A stretch of 64,000 nt of DNA, from the NCBI GenBank assembly GCA_964017065.1, contig OZ024785.1, positions 6,150,167-6,214,166 on the forward strand, read 5' to 3'. A program made the translations under genes and the position numbers. Position 1 is the first letter of the stretch. The number at the start of each line of letters is the position of its first letter. Positions 1 to 11,099 of the stretch are shown here, in pieces. Source of the stretch: Haliclona indistincta (Eukaryota > Porifera > Demospongiae > Haplosclerida > Chalinidae). Below the pieces are notes generated by a model. That model made no database searches, was not told where the DNA came from, and saw only the letters and a program-made list of their open reading frames with translations.

Positions 1-614
1 AAGTGCAAAAGGACCTGGCAGGACTGGATGGGAAAGAGAATTGTGAAGATGTACCTCCATTACCAACTGAGCCTCCACCGTCAAGCAGTAGCGAGTCGTC
101 CAGAACTAACTCTCAAGATTTGCTATCGTCCCCTGAACGCGAGTTCTCTCTGCCGCAAATAGGGAGCGAGACATCTGTAGAAGACTGGCACACTGAGAGC
201 TCAACAGCAATCATTGCTCCACCCGAAAGCTTTCTTGGATGCAGTCCACCGAAGTGCTTACTCACTAAAGTTAGGAGACTGGTTGAGGAAGAGCAGGAAG
301 AATCAGACGATGATGAACAGGAGATTGGAGAAGCCATGCACAGCAGCACACCTAAACTGTATCAACAGCCGCATGACAACCAGGCAACCATGGACTCACC
401 GAAACCAGGGGATGGGTTCAGAAGAGCTCGTTCCAACCCGTCAATAAGCAGCAACAGAATTGTGATGAGTGTAATAGCTTCTCCAACAGCTTCATCGGCT
501 GGTGAGCAACTGAACAGAGCGTCCAGTGAGGACTTTACCTTTCCCAAGGCAGCTTCGCAATCTCCCCCTAAGAGAAGCAGTTTGATTGTGTCGAAAACTG
601 AAACGGACACATAG
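1..614 (+). CDS. 3' end of an unidentified Ser-rich acidic protein (partial)
   Basis: An open frame enters from the left edge and stops with TAG at 612-614, giving about 203 C-terminal residues. The sequence is low-complexity: Ser/Pro-rich stretches, a Glu/Asp-rich segment around residues 93-107 and several SP/TP dipeptides, as in a disordered, phosphorylated tail. No folded domain, membrane segment or known family is recognisable. It is probably the last exon of a longer gene. A consensus polyadenylation signal follows about 200 bases downstream, which supports a genuine gene end. Function unknown. Confidence 0.6.
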   Translation, partial: VQKDLAGLDGKENCEDVPPLPTEPPPSSSSESSRTNSQDLLSSPEREFSLPQIGSETSVEDWHTESSTAIIAPPESFLGCSPPKCLLTKVRRLVEEEQEESDDDEQEIGEAMHSSTPKLYQQPHDNQATMDSPKPGDGFRRARSNPSISSNRIVMSVIASPTASSAGEQLNRASSEDFTFPKAASQSPPKRSSLIVSKTETDT

Positions 615-812
615 CCATACTCTAAGTATAGAATAGTCACCGCTGTACAGTAGCTCGCGGTTACTGTAGAGTGGTGTTTTATTTGCCAGAGTACAGTTCA
701 TGCTTTGACATGCATGTACAGTGTCTATTCTGGTCTGTTTTGTTTTTTACTCCATGCAACACTCTCGTCATGTGTCAAACACTTTGTATAAAAGATTTTT
801 ATTCTGTAGAAA

Positions 813-818
813 AATAAA
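813..818 (+). terminator. AATAAA polyadenylation signal
   Basis: AATAAA lies about 200 bases after the stop codon of the partial gene and only about 70 bases before the start codon of the next gene, so spacing between genes is very compact. Confidence 0.6.
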
Positions 819-890
819 CTTACGTTAATTTTGATGTGTCAACGCGTACACTGCAGCTGATCACCAGCTTGGCTGTTTGAATTCCATATC

Positions 891-2574
891 ATGGATATTT
901 CACCAGCGACAGAGGTTCAGAATCGTCACGAAATTCTTACCCAGAACACATGGCTGAGGGGTCTAGTAATTACTACCTGTGTGTTGTCCTTACTGGGCTC
1001 TTTATTCATCATACTCGTCTACAGCTGCTGCAGATCGCTGCGCACAGTCGGCAAGCAAATGCTGGTACACATCTCCATCATGACGGCTGGGCTGTCTCTC
1101 GCAAATCTGATCGGCGTGCTGGCCAACTTTGACCAGTATTTTTACGGCCCCAATGGAGAAGAACGCTTCCCAATGTTTCCCATACGAGTTTCATGCGATT
1201 TGGAGTCTTTCTTTGCTGTTTATTTCACGTCTGGTGCTATTATGTGGACAATAGGACTGTCATTGTTTCTATACTTAAAAATAGTGCACTACGGGACGTC
1301 ATCAGCTTCGCTGTGTGCTCAATGGACCATGCTTATATGGTGTTATGTGCTACCAATTGTGCTCTCTTTATGGAAAATACTAACTATGAGACTTGGCTAC
1401 TCTCGCTCTCCTTTTGCAACCGAGGGATGGTGTGGAGAGAAGTTGGCGGGGCTGCATGACCGAGGGCCGGGAGGATCTTCCAATGTCTACACAACTTTTA
1501 TCGGTTACGACATCTGGATGTACACGGCATACATACTGATACCCACCCTGTCTCTTGCTACTCATTTGTACATCAGAAGTGAAGTGAGTTATTGAACAGA
1601 CACTAAACAGGTAACCTCTGCCAACTAGAGGAAGTTAGCAAATGCTTACGATAGCAAGTGAATTATATTGATAGCAAGGTCAGCCAATAGCTTGTGTACT
1701 ATGCAAAACAACAACACGACAGTTTTGCAAACCAGCTCAGCTAAAATGTGAGCGGATTTGAGAAAAGGGGTCACTTCGCGCCTGTAATTTTCGAACACAC
1801 GCATGTTTTCAACTTGCTGCCATTCATCCATATTTGGTACCATGGCTCTTAATTTGATATACAGCAAGCAGAATGAAATAATTATACAAAAAAGTTCATT
1901 GAGTTTCAGTAATGTTTGACTGAGTAGCAGGCATTTAAAAACTGACGAGCGTTCAAAAATTGCAGGAGCTAAGTGACCCCTTTTCTCAAATCCGCTCACA
2001 AATATGATGGTACAGCAATGTTTGTGACAAAATTTTTAATCACACTTTTGGTTCTCTTGGAGTTCTATCAACTCACTATAGAGCTCTTATCTTTCAGCTG
2101 CAGAGAATCGAGGCTAGCAGATATCCATCTGAGAGGCTGTTCACTGCTCTAGAAAACCTGGACTACAAGTTGTACTTGATTCCACTGGTGTTCCTGCTAC
2201 TGAGACTGTGGTCCTGCATCAACACTGCACTGAATGTCTACATTGGTGCTCAACTGAACACAACACTACACAATACACTTATTTATGCTGCAGTAAGTCA
2301 CACTGAAAAGTCTAAAAGTGCTGTGCTCATTGATATGTCCTACTCACAGGCTATAGGAGACTCTGGGCAAGGATTTGTGAATGCAATTTTGTTTTTTCTA
2401 TTGACGAAGCCAGTCAGAGAGAAGGTGTTAAACTGTCTCAGACAGATTCGGACCAATCAACGGACCTCTCATTTGAGTGGAAACGTTCAAACCTCAAATC
2501 TTATTGAAAACACGACACCTCTTATGTACACAGAATCGTCCTCTTTTGCAGCGACACGGCCGCTTGCATTTTGA
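891..2574 (+). CDS. GPR157-like seven-transmembrane receptor, gene 1
   Basis: Three exons, 891-1583, 2098-2292 and 2350-2574, joined at GT-AG sites all in phase 0, give a 370-residue receptor. Seven hydrophobic segments are visible; the first is near residues 23-45. Diagnostic for the GPR157 type (close to the secretin/adhesion and cAMP-receptor-like classes) are the LGYS...EGWCG motif in extracellular loop 2, a Cys at the top of TM3 as its disulphide partner, LDYKLYLIPL leading into TM6 and GDSGQGFVNA in TM7. The classical DRY motif is absent. The cytoplasmic tail is short and Ser/Thr-rich. It is expected to act at the plasma or ciliary membrane through G proteins; the ligand is unknown. Intron 1 holds a MITE. 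The same phase-0 exon plan recurs in the receptor gene at 4376. Confidence 0.88.
1747..2000. mobile_element. MITE with 30 bp terminal inverted repeats in receptor intron 1
   Basis: Bases 1747-1776 (starting TGTGAGCGGATTTGAG) are the reverse complement of 1971-2000, with about 190 unrelated bases between. There is no coding capacity, so this is a non-autonomous DNA element or foldback. It makes up about half of the 514 bp intron 1. A clear target duplication is not visible. Confidence 0.7.
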
Positions 2575-3525
2575 TGATACCTATATAAACATGAACACAG
2601 AACATAAGTTGGATTATACACTAGCAATTGAGATATTGTTTTAAATTTGATACACAACTTGCAGCAATGAGGGGTGGGGCTGAGTTTCAAATGGTTGCAC
2701 ACTACAGCAACACAGTACTGGCGATACGGTCCAACATGGCTAACAATACCAGCAGCACCTTGTAGATGGCTCTCAAGTCTTGTATGCAACCAGTATATAG
2801 ATGATGGATCGTACACATCAGACACTCTCCTGACACTCAGCCCTCACCACTGCTTACCACTCTGGCTCTTATTCAATCTTGTTGCTGCCAGCGTGCCTGT
2901 GGAATGTCTATACATGAACTGCTTATCTTGTCAATGTTAACATTACTTTAGGCATGCAATACACATGGGCAGGGCTGATTTTGAAATGGTTGCACGTATA
3001 GAAAACTTCCTTTGCTCCAGCTTTTGTTCTTAGTCGGCAATCTTGCATGTTATGGCGTCAACATGCTACTATTTTCTTCCACTGATTGATCTTGTCAGTT
3101 TTAACATAATAAGCATGAAACAATCTAATCTATTGGAGTCCTGCTTAACAAAACAATCTACAGGTGATAGCCAGTAGTCTGACTGCTACATTACTGTACT
3201 GCATTATTTTGATCAGCTACTTCAGTGCTATGAATACAGTGCCTACTAGATATGGTCTTGTTCTGTCACTCAGTTCTCAAACTATTCAACTATCGACAGC
3301 CCGTGTATTAGAGTATTGTTGGTCTTTGATCTTGGTACAGCCGCAGTACAGCACTGTCCTTTTGGTTGCCCGTGAACAGGATATGTCAATGCCGTGCTAT
3401 TCATCGAGTATAGTGCATTAAAGGCGTGCTGTGCCTTGCCGATAAATTTTAGCCGGACAGCGTATTAAGGTACAGTACAGTACTAGTGCATCTCAGAGTG
3501 CAGGCCTTCTCGTCCATCTGACAAA
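2575..3525. other. Intergenic, no gene recognised
   Basis: A short GC-rich motif followed by AAATGGTTGCAC occurs near 2670-2700 and again, diverged, near 2965-2995, suggesting a small repeat. Short open frames here (such as 2674-2940 and 3164-3421) lack codon or domain support. The last 100 bases before 3526 should contain the promoter of the cysteine-rich gene, but they lack the palindrome seen in front of the other members. Confidence 0.5.
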
Positions 3526-4209
3526 ATGATCCTCTTATTGGTCGTTACGGTAGCCGCGCTGTCGATGTCCACTGCAAATCCCATGGCTCCACTCGAAGCC
3601 GCAATCAAAAGTATTTCGATTCGCCAGATGTCAAACTGCGATGGTATTATCATCCCAGGGGACTGCATCCAGGCTGCTAACAACTATTCGCGGGCTTTTC
3701 AAGAAATCACGAGTAATGGCACGGGTTCTCCTGATTCGGCTCGTCGGTTACTAATGGCTATTCGGACATATCTTACCACCGCGTGCAGTAGCGAGTGTCT
3801 TGTTCCGACTTTGAGGGCAGCTGATTGCTTAAACAACCAAGAAGCACGAAACTTGACTGCAAACCTGCTGTGCTCTCAAAATGAAGACGGCGCCTACTGT
3901 CCAGTGAAAGTACTAGAAGAGGTAACGAGGAACGGCACTACAGGCCCGATACCAATCTGCGCCTTCGGAAATACGTGCGATTCATCGTGTCGACAATCTT
4001 ATCTGGACATAAGGAGCAGGTTAGGATGTTGTGCTGCTAGTTGGTATGGTAACTCTAGTGGAAGCCCACTGTCAACTTTTGGGGAGAATTTCGCCACTTG
4101 CAATGTCTCGCTCACCAACCCGTGCACTCCAGCGTCTGGAGCGGCTACCATCTGCCTCAACTTTCTTCTACTAGCAGTTGTGTTCCTGCTGTCTGTAGCG
4201 ATGAATTAG
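3526..4209 (+). CDS. Secreted GPI-anchored-type cysteine-rich protein, member 1
   Basis: Intronless gene of 227 residues. Residues 1-17 are a signal peptide. The ectodomain carries 14 Cys, including the invariant SCRQSYLD.RSRLGCC block near residues 155-170 and several N-X-S/T sites. The C-terminus is a small-residue stretch (PASGAA) followed by a hydrophobic tail ending at the stop with no basic cytoplasmic residues, as in GPI-attachment signals. No named family is recognised. It is the founder-like member, most similar to the broken copy at 45005, and differs from the 8412/24178/34890 group in lacking their promoter palindrome. Role unknown; a cell-surface adhesion, recognition or defence protein is plausible but unproven. 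Confidence 0.85.
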   Translation: MILLLVVTVAALSMSTANPMAPLEAAIKSISIRQMSNCDGIIIPGDCIQAANNYSRAFQEITSNGTGSPDSARRLLMAIRTYLTTACSSECLVPTLRAADCLNNQEARNLTANLLCSQNEDGAYCPVKVLEEVTRNGTTGPIPICAFGNTCDSSCRQSYLDIRSRLGCCAASWYGNSSGSPLSTFGENFATCNVSLTNPCTPASGAATICLNFLLLAVVFLLSVAMN

Positions 4210-4375
4210 CAGCAAATAACTTTGAATTTAAACACTCATTAATCTGCACAATTAGTTTTAGCATTTTGATATGCTAGTTTCAGTAGTTTCAAGTTTGTTG
4301 ATTGAGCTACATGTAGCTGGAAGGCGGGGCTGACAACCACGTGCGCACCCGAGAGGGTGGGGCTGACTTGGAAAA

Positions 4376-6885
4376 ATGGCTATGCTAGTACCTGTAGAAG
4401 TCACCCCGGGTTTACGTGCCGTGGTGTCGGTGGCTTGCTTGCTATCTATCATAGGATCTCTCCTGATCATCGCTACGTACTTGATCTTCAAGCAACTACG
4501 CACTACACCTCGTCTCATCCTCGTTCACCTCTCAATAATGGATGCTGGCGTGGCTATTGCTAATCTTGTTGGAGCAGTTGTCGATTTCAACCAGTATTAC
4601 CGCACCGACCAGTATCTTCCCAATGGATATCCAATAGCTAACAATGTGAGCAGTATCATCCAATCAGCTTGCGTGGCTCAAGCCACATTCGCGGTCTACT
4701 GTACATCAGGATCATTCATGTGGACTCTGGGCATGGCATTGTATTTATACATGCGTATAGTGCATCACAAGAGATTACGAATAAAGAGCGTTCTATACAT
4801 TATCACTCTTTTCTGTTACTTGTATCCTTTGTTACCGACCTTATGGAAGCTGCTAACCAATCGGTTGGGCTATAGTCCATATGCCTCTGAGGGGTGGTGT
4901 GGAGATCAATATATTGACCTTGAGACTGGTTATAGATCAACCCTTCTCCAGGTTGTCTCTTATGATATGTGGGTCTATCTGATTTACATTATAGTACCAG
5001 TCTTGTACATCTCTGCTTATCTACACATCAGGCAAGAGGTATTTTATTCAACACCCAATGTGCACAATTACTTTCATCCTTCTCTTTCCAAATTCCAGCT
5101 AAAAAGAACTGAAATTTTCATTCCTAAGACTCAGTTCTTTGCTGCTCTGCAGAAACTTGACTACAAGCTGTTTGCTATACCAGCTGCCTTTCTCTTTCTG
5201 AGAATATGGGCTTTTATCATAGTCTACTCCAACCACCCTAATAGGGTGCTGACCTACTTTGCAGTAAGTAAACTGTAGTCTGGCACTCCCACCCCATCTC
5301 ATTACTGTGGAAGGGGCGGGACTGCTAGACTAAGTAAACTGAGCATTCCTAGAGTTGTGATTTGGTCATAGTGTTGCATTTCCAGTCATGGGCAACATGA
5401 ATCCTTCTTCCAGAGATGTACCGTTCAGCATGGTTTTGATCACCTGAATGATCATTCATGTTAGGACCTGGTTAGTGAAGAGAAGAATTATACATACCCA
5501 CGTTTGCCCATTTTGTCCTGTGCATAACTTCTACACGAACTCAAATATAGTGCATGGTTCAGGTAACACAATCACATTCAAGAGTGCTACCAATATTTTG
5601 TGTGCAACATGACCTCATTGCTGTAAACCATTCCCTTTTCCAGCCATTTTTAGAGGAGAAGCCAGCTGTGTGTACACAGAGGGTGAGACTTTATACTGTA
5701 TCTGTGGGAATTCTTGGTTCATTCTTGTGTTGTAGGCTGCACTAACAAAAAGCATGCAATAACCACTATTCCCTCAGGCTACGCCCTTGGGATTAGTGGT
5801 TATTGTTGAGTGTATTCATGATACACCTCTAAGTAGGCAAGGTATAACCATAGATATTTTAACTGACTTGTACCATGGCAACCACAGGTTTACTGGTAAG
5901 GTTGACTCACAACTCTCACTCCTTCCTATTTTTCTCTCTCTGGAAGGTAGATCATTTCAATGATCATTTTTGCCCAATTGGAGTCATGTGACTTCCCGTG
6001 GAATATCTGATATTTTCCAGGAAGTCACATGACCACCAGTGGTATATATACAACGGTTTCACTACTTCTTGCAATCTAAAAGCGTCAACCATAGAGCGTA
6101 AATTATGTTCAATCTGAATCACGCAAGGTAATAAACATTCCAAATAAGGAACGGATCTCACTTTTGCGGCTGTTGCAAGGAGTGGCTGTTGCAATGAGTA
6201 ATAAACCGCTGTGACAAATAATTATACCACTAGCAATTCCTTTGAAAATAAGGCTTCCCATGGTACAAACTCAGTATACACAATATTTCCTCTAAAATTG
6301 TGGATATCAACCATGAATGCTTTAAAATGACACAATTGCACTTACTCTATAGAAGAGTCTATTTATAAAATGCAACAACCTTTGTGTGGGTAAGGAAAAT
6401 TTGACTGCACCAGCCCTAAACAAGTTAATTTGATTTGATAATCCAGCCCTTTCTGAGTGAGCTAAGGGTTATGAAACAGGTGCCAAACAACTTGTTACAG
6501 AATTATTGTACAAGTGCATAGGTGTAATAACACCAAATTCAGGGTATTCCCAGGTCCTATCCCAGCAAACTATTGATGTGTAACCTCAGAGGTCAAGTAC
6601 ATTCCTTTGAAACTAAGGCCAGTTGTGAATTTTTCGTTTTCATTTTTTTAGGGCATCGGAGACTCAAGCCAAGGGTTTGTGAATGCGTTGCTGTTCATAG
6701 CATTTACAAAGAGAGTGAGACTAAAACTAACACACAGTTGTTGTTGCTGCCTGTACGGATGCTGTAAGTGTACTAATGATGGTGACGAACAATCGAGTCT
6801 TCTGCAAAAGACAGACAAGGCCTCTGCCTATGTGACTCCTCAAGTTTCCGGCTTTGCTAACACTTTACATGACCGTTCTGACTGA
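4376..6885 (+). CDS. GPR157-like seven-transmembrane receptor, gene 2
   Basis: Exons 4376-5038, 5099-5263 and 6652-6885, all phase 0, encode 353 residues. The junctions match those of the receptor at 891: HIRQE|LKRTE parallels YIRSE|LQRIE, and YFA|GIGDSSQGF parallels YAA|AIGDSGQGF. Seven transmembrane segments, LGYSPYASEGWCGD in loop 2 and LDYKLFAIP before TM6 mark the GPR157 family. The tail starts with a Cys cluster (CCCCLYGCCKC), probable palmitoylation sites. Intron 1 is only 60 bp, in frame and stop-free, so an unspliced transcript would insert 20 residues into intracellular loop 3. Intron 2 is about 1.4 kb and includes hairpins. The last exon has been copied at 22680 and 38709. Confidence 0.85.
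5758..5804. repeat. Hairpin inside receptor intron 2
   Basis: AATAACCACTA at 5758-5768 is mirrored by TAGTGGTTATT at 5794-5804, with further pairing inward. Confidence 0.55.
5983..6033. repeat. Hairpin with 14 bp arms in receptor intron 2
   Basis: GTCATGTGACTTCC at 5983-5996 pairs with GGAAGTCACATGAC at 6020-6033. Both arms contain TCACATGA-like E-box sequence. Confidence 0.55.
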
Positions 6886-7543
6886 ACCTATAGTCAATGT
6901 TTGTATGCAATGTACCTGTTGTTTTTATGAAATTGATACTATTTATTTTCACTGTCAATAAGTGATAAGAGACTCATCACACAAATTCAAATAGCTATGC
7001 TATGGTTTTAGCACAGGAAGTATTATAGGTCCTAGATCAGGAAGACAAATAAAATAATATTATACCTCTCTATGTGTGCATGTGCTGATGTACATGTAGC
7101 CTTGGGTGATTTCTTCCTGGCTGTCACTCCCTGTCTGCCTGGCTGGCTGCATGTAGTGATGTGGTTGTTAAACTAGTAAAAAGAAACAGGTCTGAAGAGA
7201 TAAGTGCAGAACCACATGTTGCGCCACTGACAGGTGCACTTTGCTGGGAACAAGTACAAAGAGGGGACCTTTCAAGTGTAATTATATTCATAAATTCTGA
7301 GGTAATAAAAATGATTGTCAGATTGTTTATTATTTCATGGAATGTAGCCTGTTTGTGTTGCCATGCATTAGAAGATGTGCTTCTTTTGAATTCACATAAT
7401 GAAGTCTTGGAGAGCTACAAAGAGGGGAATTTTGTGTAAGTGATAATTATAATCAACTTGCATGAAACTGCACATTTTTGTTGTAACATAGGTCTCACTC
7501 TAGATCTGGTCAGATTGACAGGTCTGATCAGGTTTGGTTCAAA
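6886..7543. other. 3' flank of receptor gene 2, no gene
   Basis: AT-rich 3' flank of the receptor. The same sequence follows the receptor-exon copies at 22921 and 38950, showing that it belongs to the duplicated module. No convincing coding sequence. Confidence 0.55.
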
Positions 7544-7838
7544 TAAGACAGATTGTCACAGATAGGACAGATTGTCACAGATAGGACAAATTGTTACAGA
7601 TAGGATAGATTGTTACAGATAGGACAGATTGTTACTGATAGGACAGATTGTTACAGATAGGACAGATTGTTACAGATAGGACAGATTGTTACAGATTGTT
7701 ACAGATAGGACAGATTGTCACAGATAGGACAGATTGTTACAGATAGGACAGATTGTTACAGATAGGACAGATTGTTACAGATAGGACAGATTGTTACAGA
7801 TTGTTACAGATAGGACAGATTGTCACAGATATGACATT
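7544..7838. repeat. 19 bp minisatellite GATAGGACAGATTGTTACA
   Basis: About 15 head-to-tail copies of a 19 bp unit with TTACA/TCACA variants and occasional half units. The equivalent positions at 12247, 23580, 29265 and 39425 keep only one or two units, so the expansion is private to this copy. Confidence 0.9.
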
Positions 7839-8256
7839 GTTATGTCAACCTTTTGCATTAACATTCCCAGCTGGATAATTCTGGTTTACATTCAATTTCT
7901 ATCAGATCTCTGTGGTTTTCAAGGTGATAAGAGGGAAGGACAAGTAACTAGAAAAAAGCAAATTGTGTGCAGCTGGAGATGCTTAGGTATTAAATACACT
8001 AAGAACTGATGATGATGAATTAAAAACTGCATGATAAATAGTCTTGAGGTCTTTGGTGATATTATCATTGTCTCATCTGATGAGTGTGCACCTAACTAAC
8101 TTAGTATTACTATTTCATGCTTCACACAACTGTTATACTGTATAAAACGCAAGATAAACAACCAGTTTGAAGAAGAGCGCTGTGGTGATGGCTTCTTTTA
8201 AAAATTATATGGTACATGTAACTCTAATATAAAATAGCGAGCGCGCTAAAATTCTT

Positions 8257-8319
8257 TACTACGCATGCGTAGTAGACTTACACGCGGCGCGGGACTTAAC
8301 TTGCGCGCTGCATAAAAGC
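8257..8319 (+). promoter_or_regulatory. Palindrome plus TATA promoter of cysteine-rich member 2
   Basis: A perfect 18 bp palindrome TACTACGCATGCGTAGTA (8257-8274) stands about 40 bases upstream of a TATA-like CATAAAAGC (8311-8319), itself about 90 bases before the start codon. The arrangement is repeated before the members at 13517, 24178, 34890 and 41656. Confidence 0.75.
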
Positions 8320-8411
8320 AAGCAGATCAGTGAGTTCACAATCTTGCGACAAATTCATTTCAGTCACTGCCGCAGTAAGAAATTGTCCAGCAGCAAATAT
8401 TCTCTCCAAAA

Positions 8412-9074
8412 ATGATCCGCTTTCTGATCGTTGTTGTAGCTACTGTGGCGTTATCCACTGCGAACCCACTGCGGACAGCTCGTCCCATTCGCCAAGTGCC
8501 CAGCTGTGGCGGTGTCGTCCTTCCGGAGCTCTGTTCTCAAGCCTTTAACAACTTCATTAACATGTCGCAGCAAATCGTTAACACCTCTGATCCCGACTCT
8601 GTTAACAGGTTGGCGAATACCTTGGAAACATTTTTGAACACCGTCTGCGGCGGGGAATGTCTGGGTCCTTTGTTGAACATAACCGAATGTCTCAGCAATG
8701 TCGCGGCTAGAAATGCCACCGATCAGATAACTTGCGCCCGACAAGAAGACGGCACGTTTTGTCAAGTGAGGGTGCTACAAGAATCACTACAAAATGGCGG
8801 CGCCCAGGTACCATCCTGCGTCAACTCCACTTCGACTACATGTTCTAGTACGTGTCGTCAGTCCTACATTGAAACCAGGGACAGGTTGGGATGTTGTGCT
8901 TCCACCTATTTTGCTAACCCCTTGAGTCCATTTTCCGCGACACTCGGACGGAATTTTGCTACTTGTAATGTGGAACTGACTAACCCTTGCCCTCCAGCGT
9001 CTGGAGCAGCTACCATATGCCTCAACTTTCTTCTACTAGCGACCGTGATACTACTGTCTGCAGTGATGATTTGA
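8412..9074 (+). CDS. Secreted GPI-anchored-type cysteine-rich protein, member 2
   Basis: Intronless, 220 residues: signal peptide (about 1-17), ectodomain with 14 Cys in the family spacing, several N-glycosylation sites, the CRQSYIETRDRLGCC block, and a hydrophobic C-terminal tail after PASGAA typical of GPI attachment. The start is set by the signal peptide beginning MIRFLIVVV, 93 bases after the TATA-like box. The reading frame is intact. It lies directly downstream of receptor gene 2 and the 19 bp minisatellite. Cell-surface role unknown. Confidence 0.87.
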   Translation: MIRFLIVVVATVALSTANPLRTARPIRQVPSCGGVVLPELCSQAFNNFINMSQQIVNTSDPDSVNRLANTLETFLNTVCGGECLGPLLNITECLSNVAARNATDQITCARQEDGTFCQVRVLQESLQNGGAQVPSCVNSTSTTCSSTCRQSYIETRDRLGCCASTYFANPLSPFSATLGRNFATCNVELTNPCPPASGAATICLNFLLLATVILLSAVMI

Positions 9075-9429
9075 GCAGCGCCCAGCTCGAGGACACACTG
9101 TGCACTAGAGCGCATAACGGCGGCTTAGTCTATAATTGTTTTTGTCTGTCTAGCTTTTTGTTAGCATGTTTTCTTTTGTTTGGTCAGTATCTACTAATGT
9201 CATAAATTGTACTTGTACAATGTACTTTGAATCCAAGTAGTTTAAACTGTAAATCTTCTTTACTAAAGTGATTAGGTTCCTGTTAATGCAATGCTACGCA
9301 ATATGGTACAGCAGTGTTGTAGCTACTAGTGTAGAAAACAGTCTGATAAAGACATCTATCATTGTTCGTCAGGAAGCACGAAGCGATTATGTCCTCTAGA
9401 AACTAAAGACTAGTTATTATTATTAAAGC
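9075..9429. other. 3' flank of member 2, no gene
   Basis: The first 130 bases match the 3' flank of other members (TTTTTGTCTGTCTAGC and surroundings). The sequence then diverges into unique AT-rich DNA without coding signal. Confidence 0.5.
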
Positions 9430-9830
9430 TTTTCAGTACACAGATATAGAACGATAAGGAAAATGAGATAGAATAGAGTTACTGATGGACAACTAGCAAG
9501 AGCTAGAAGCTGAATGAATGAAAAAGAGTATAATTATAATTGGCAGCTATGATGATTAGAAAAACAAGTACCACAAGGACAGAAAAAGTGAAAAGTGCAA
9601 GGTTTTGAAGGGTCAAAGGTGGATACGAACTTGTCCAAAAAGTTCTCTTGATCAGGGAGAGGTTGCTTGAAATAGATGACGAAGGATTAAGAGAGTTCCA
9701 AAGTTGAGAGAAGTAGGAATGACGAGAGCGATTAGAAGGAGTAAAAGAGATGCTCATTTTGAAACATTGTTTGATATCAGACCAAGTCCGAATGCACAGG
9801 TGCATGAGCTCTAAACCCTAGCTTTAGCGG
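9430..9830 (-). pseudogene. Degenerate LINE reverse-transcriptase C-terminal remnant
   Basis: On the minus strand, about residues 26-70 of the open stretch 9503-9805 keep the pattern SRHSYFSQLWNSLNP...LSLIKRTFW, the typical end of CR1/L2-like non-LTR polymerases (phenylalanine-rich segment, WNSLP, then an I-K helix). The rest is decayed and no RT core is present. Family assignment by pattern only. Confidence 0.45.
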
Positions 9831-10150
9831 AATATCACTCTGCAGTGGTATCAGACTAGTAACAGCAGTAAAATCTTTACTTTCATAATAGTGCACCTAT
9901 ACGACTGTAGGTGACCTGTATAGACTCTAGTTTAGTGAAATGTGCATTCTCTGCAGTGATATCAGGCTGGTAAAAGCAGTGAAACTCTTGCTCTCATGGT
10001 GCACTGGGCAGCTCTAGACCCTAGTTGTAGTGGAATTTTTCTCTGCTGTGCTGTCAAGTTTGCAATAACAGTGAAATGCTACTATCACACTACAGTGCAT
10101 TTATACTGCTGTGCAGCTGTAACCTCTTGGACCCTATTTTAATGATGTCA
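9810..10150. repeat. Degenerate tandem repeats of about 110-130 bp
   Basis: Three diverged units share a core of the form tctagaccctag...tggaat...ctctgc...cagcagtgaaat...actgtaggtgcac. Related units in reverse orientation occur at 11985-12250. Part of the same sequence recurs near 20310, 36360 and, inverted, 39880-39970. Confidence 0.5.
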
Positions 10151-10179
10151 TTACAGTTGTCAATAGTAATCTCACTGAC

Positions 10180-10690
10180 CTGCAAGCTAGTTAGATCACT
10201 CTGCTGTAGTACCACGCCCATGGTTTGTGTATTGTTAATCATCATTGTTTATGACCGAAACACAATCATTGAACAGATACAAAATTAATAATAATAATTG
10301 TCAATATTGTCACAGTACAATGTACAATTGCAACATAGTATGGTTGTCTATTATGATCACTCAACTTATGGTAACCGTACATAGTATGATAGTAAGCATC
10401 TGATAATAGCTCCTGTGTTGTAGGAGGAAAAATGATTTTACGTATCACTATAATAGTAATCTGTAGTTGTTATTAATGTAGTGATTAATGAGCTGTTATT
10501 AATGTAGTTATTAATCTGGCTGTTATTAATGTGGTTGTAAATGTAGTTGTTATTCTTGTAATCTTGTTGCTGTCTGTCACCTCTTGTATTTTTGTCACGT
10601 GAGTATTGTAAGTCATTGTTCCTCTAGATCTCTCTGTTGGGATTGGAGAATTAGAATTTTGATCCCAGTGAATTTCTCTCTTGGTTCTCT
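10180..10690. repeat. Copy of the array 3' module, no gene
   Basis: Sequence with TACCACGCCCATGGTTTGTG and the AT-rich TTATTAATGTAG repeats matches 20405-20860 and 36480-36920, and in reverse 39640-39830. No coding capacity. Confidence 0.55.
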
Positions 10691-10705
10691 GTTCACGTTA
10701 CTAAA

Positions 10706-11083
10706 TATTTTGGTGATGCAGATATACTATCTGTATCGGCATTTATGCATGTATCGGTACAGAATCTGTATCGGTCAAATGATATCAGAATCACAGATAC
10801 ACATAATCATGGACAAATCAGCATTGCATATTGAAAAATTCGTTTGAAAAGGTCACCAATAATTATAGGAAATTCTTCTCAATAACCACAAGGTGTCTTA
10901 CAGAATCTATCATGAGAGTTGTCAAAATTGTTGCAAAACGAGTCTTTTAGAAATTAAATGACTACACTCAACTCTCAAACTGAATTGATCATTTAATGCA
11001 TTGATATCTGTATCGGTATCGATATCTGCAGTATTTTTACTTAAACATTGGTAAATCGGAATATCGGCATATCGGTGCAACAC
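10706..11083. mobile_element. Possible decayed hAT-like MITE
   Basis: TATCGG-rich termini facing each other: CTGTATCGGCATTTATGC at the left, and TATCGGCATATCGGTGCAACA at the right when read outward. This resembles the ends of hAT-type MITEs. The pairing is imperfect and no target duplication is evident. Confidence 0.35.
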
Positions 11084-11099
11084 CTCTTACATGTAATAT

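Noticed and set aside
2674..2940. 88-residue open frame after receptor gene 1
   Set aside because: No homologous counterpart, no splice or domain support; it overlaps a repeated motif.
5645..5683. A possible 39-base micro-exon (PFLEEKPAVCTQR) in receptor intron 2
   Set aside because: It has AG and GTGAGA borders and keeps frame, but it would lengthen the TM6-TM7 loop beyond that of gene 1 and is not supported otherwise.
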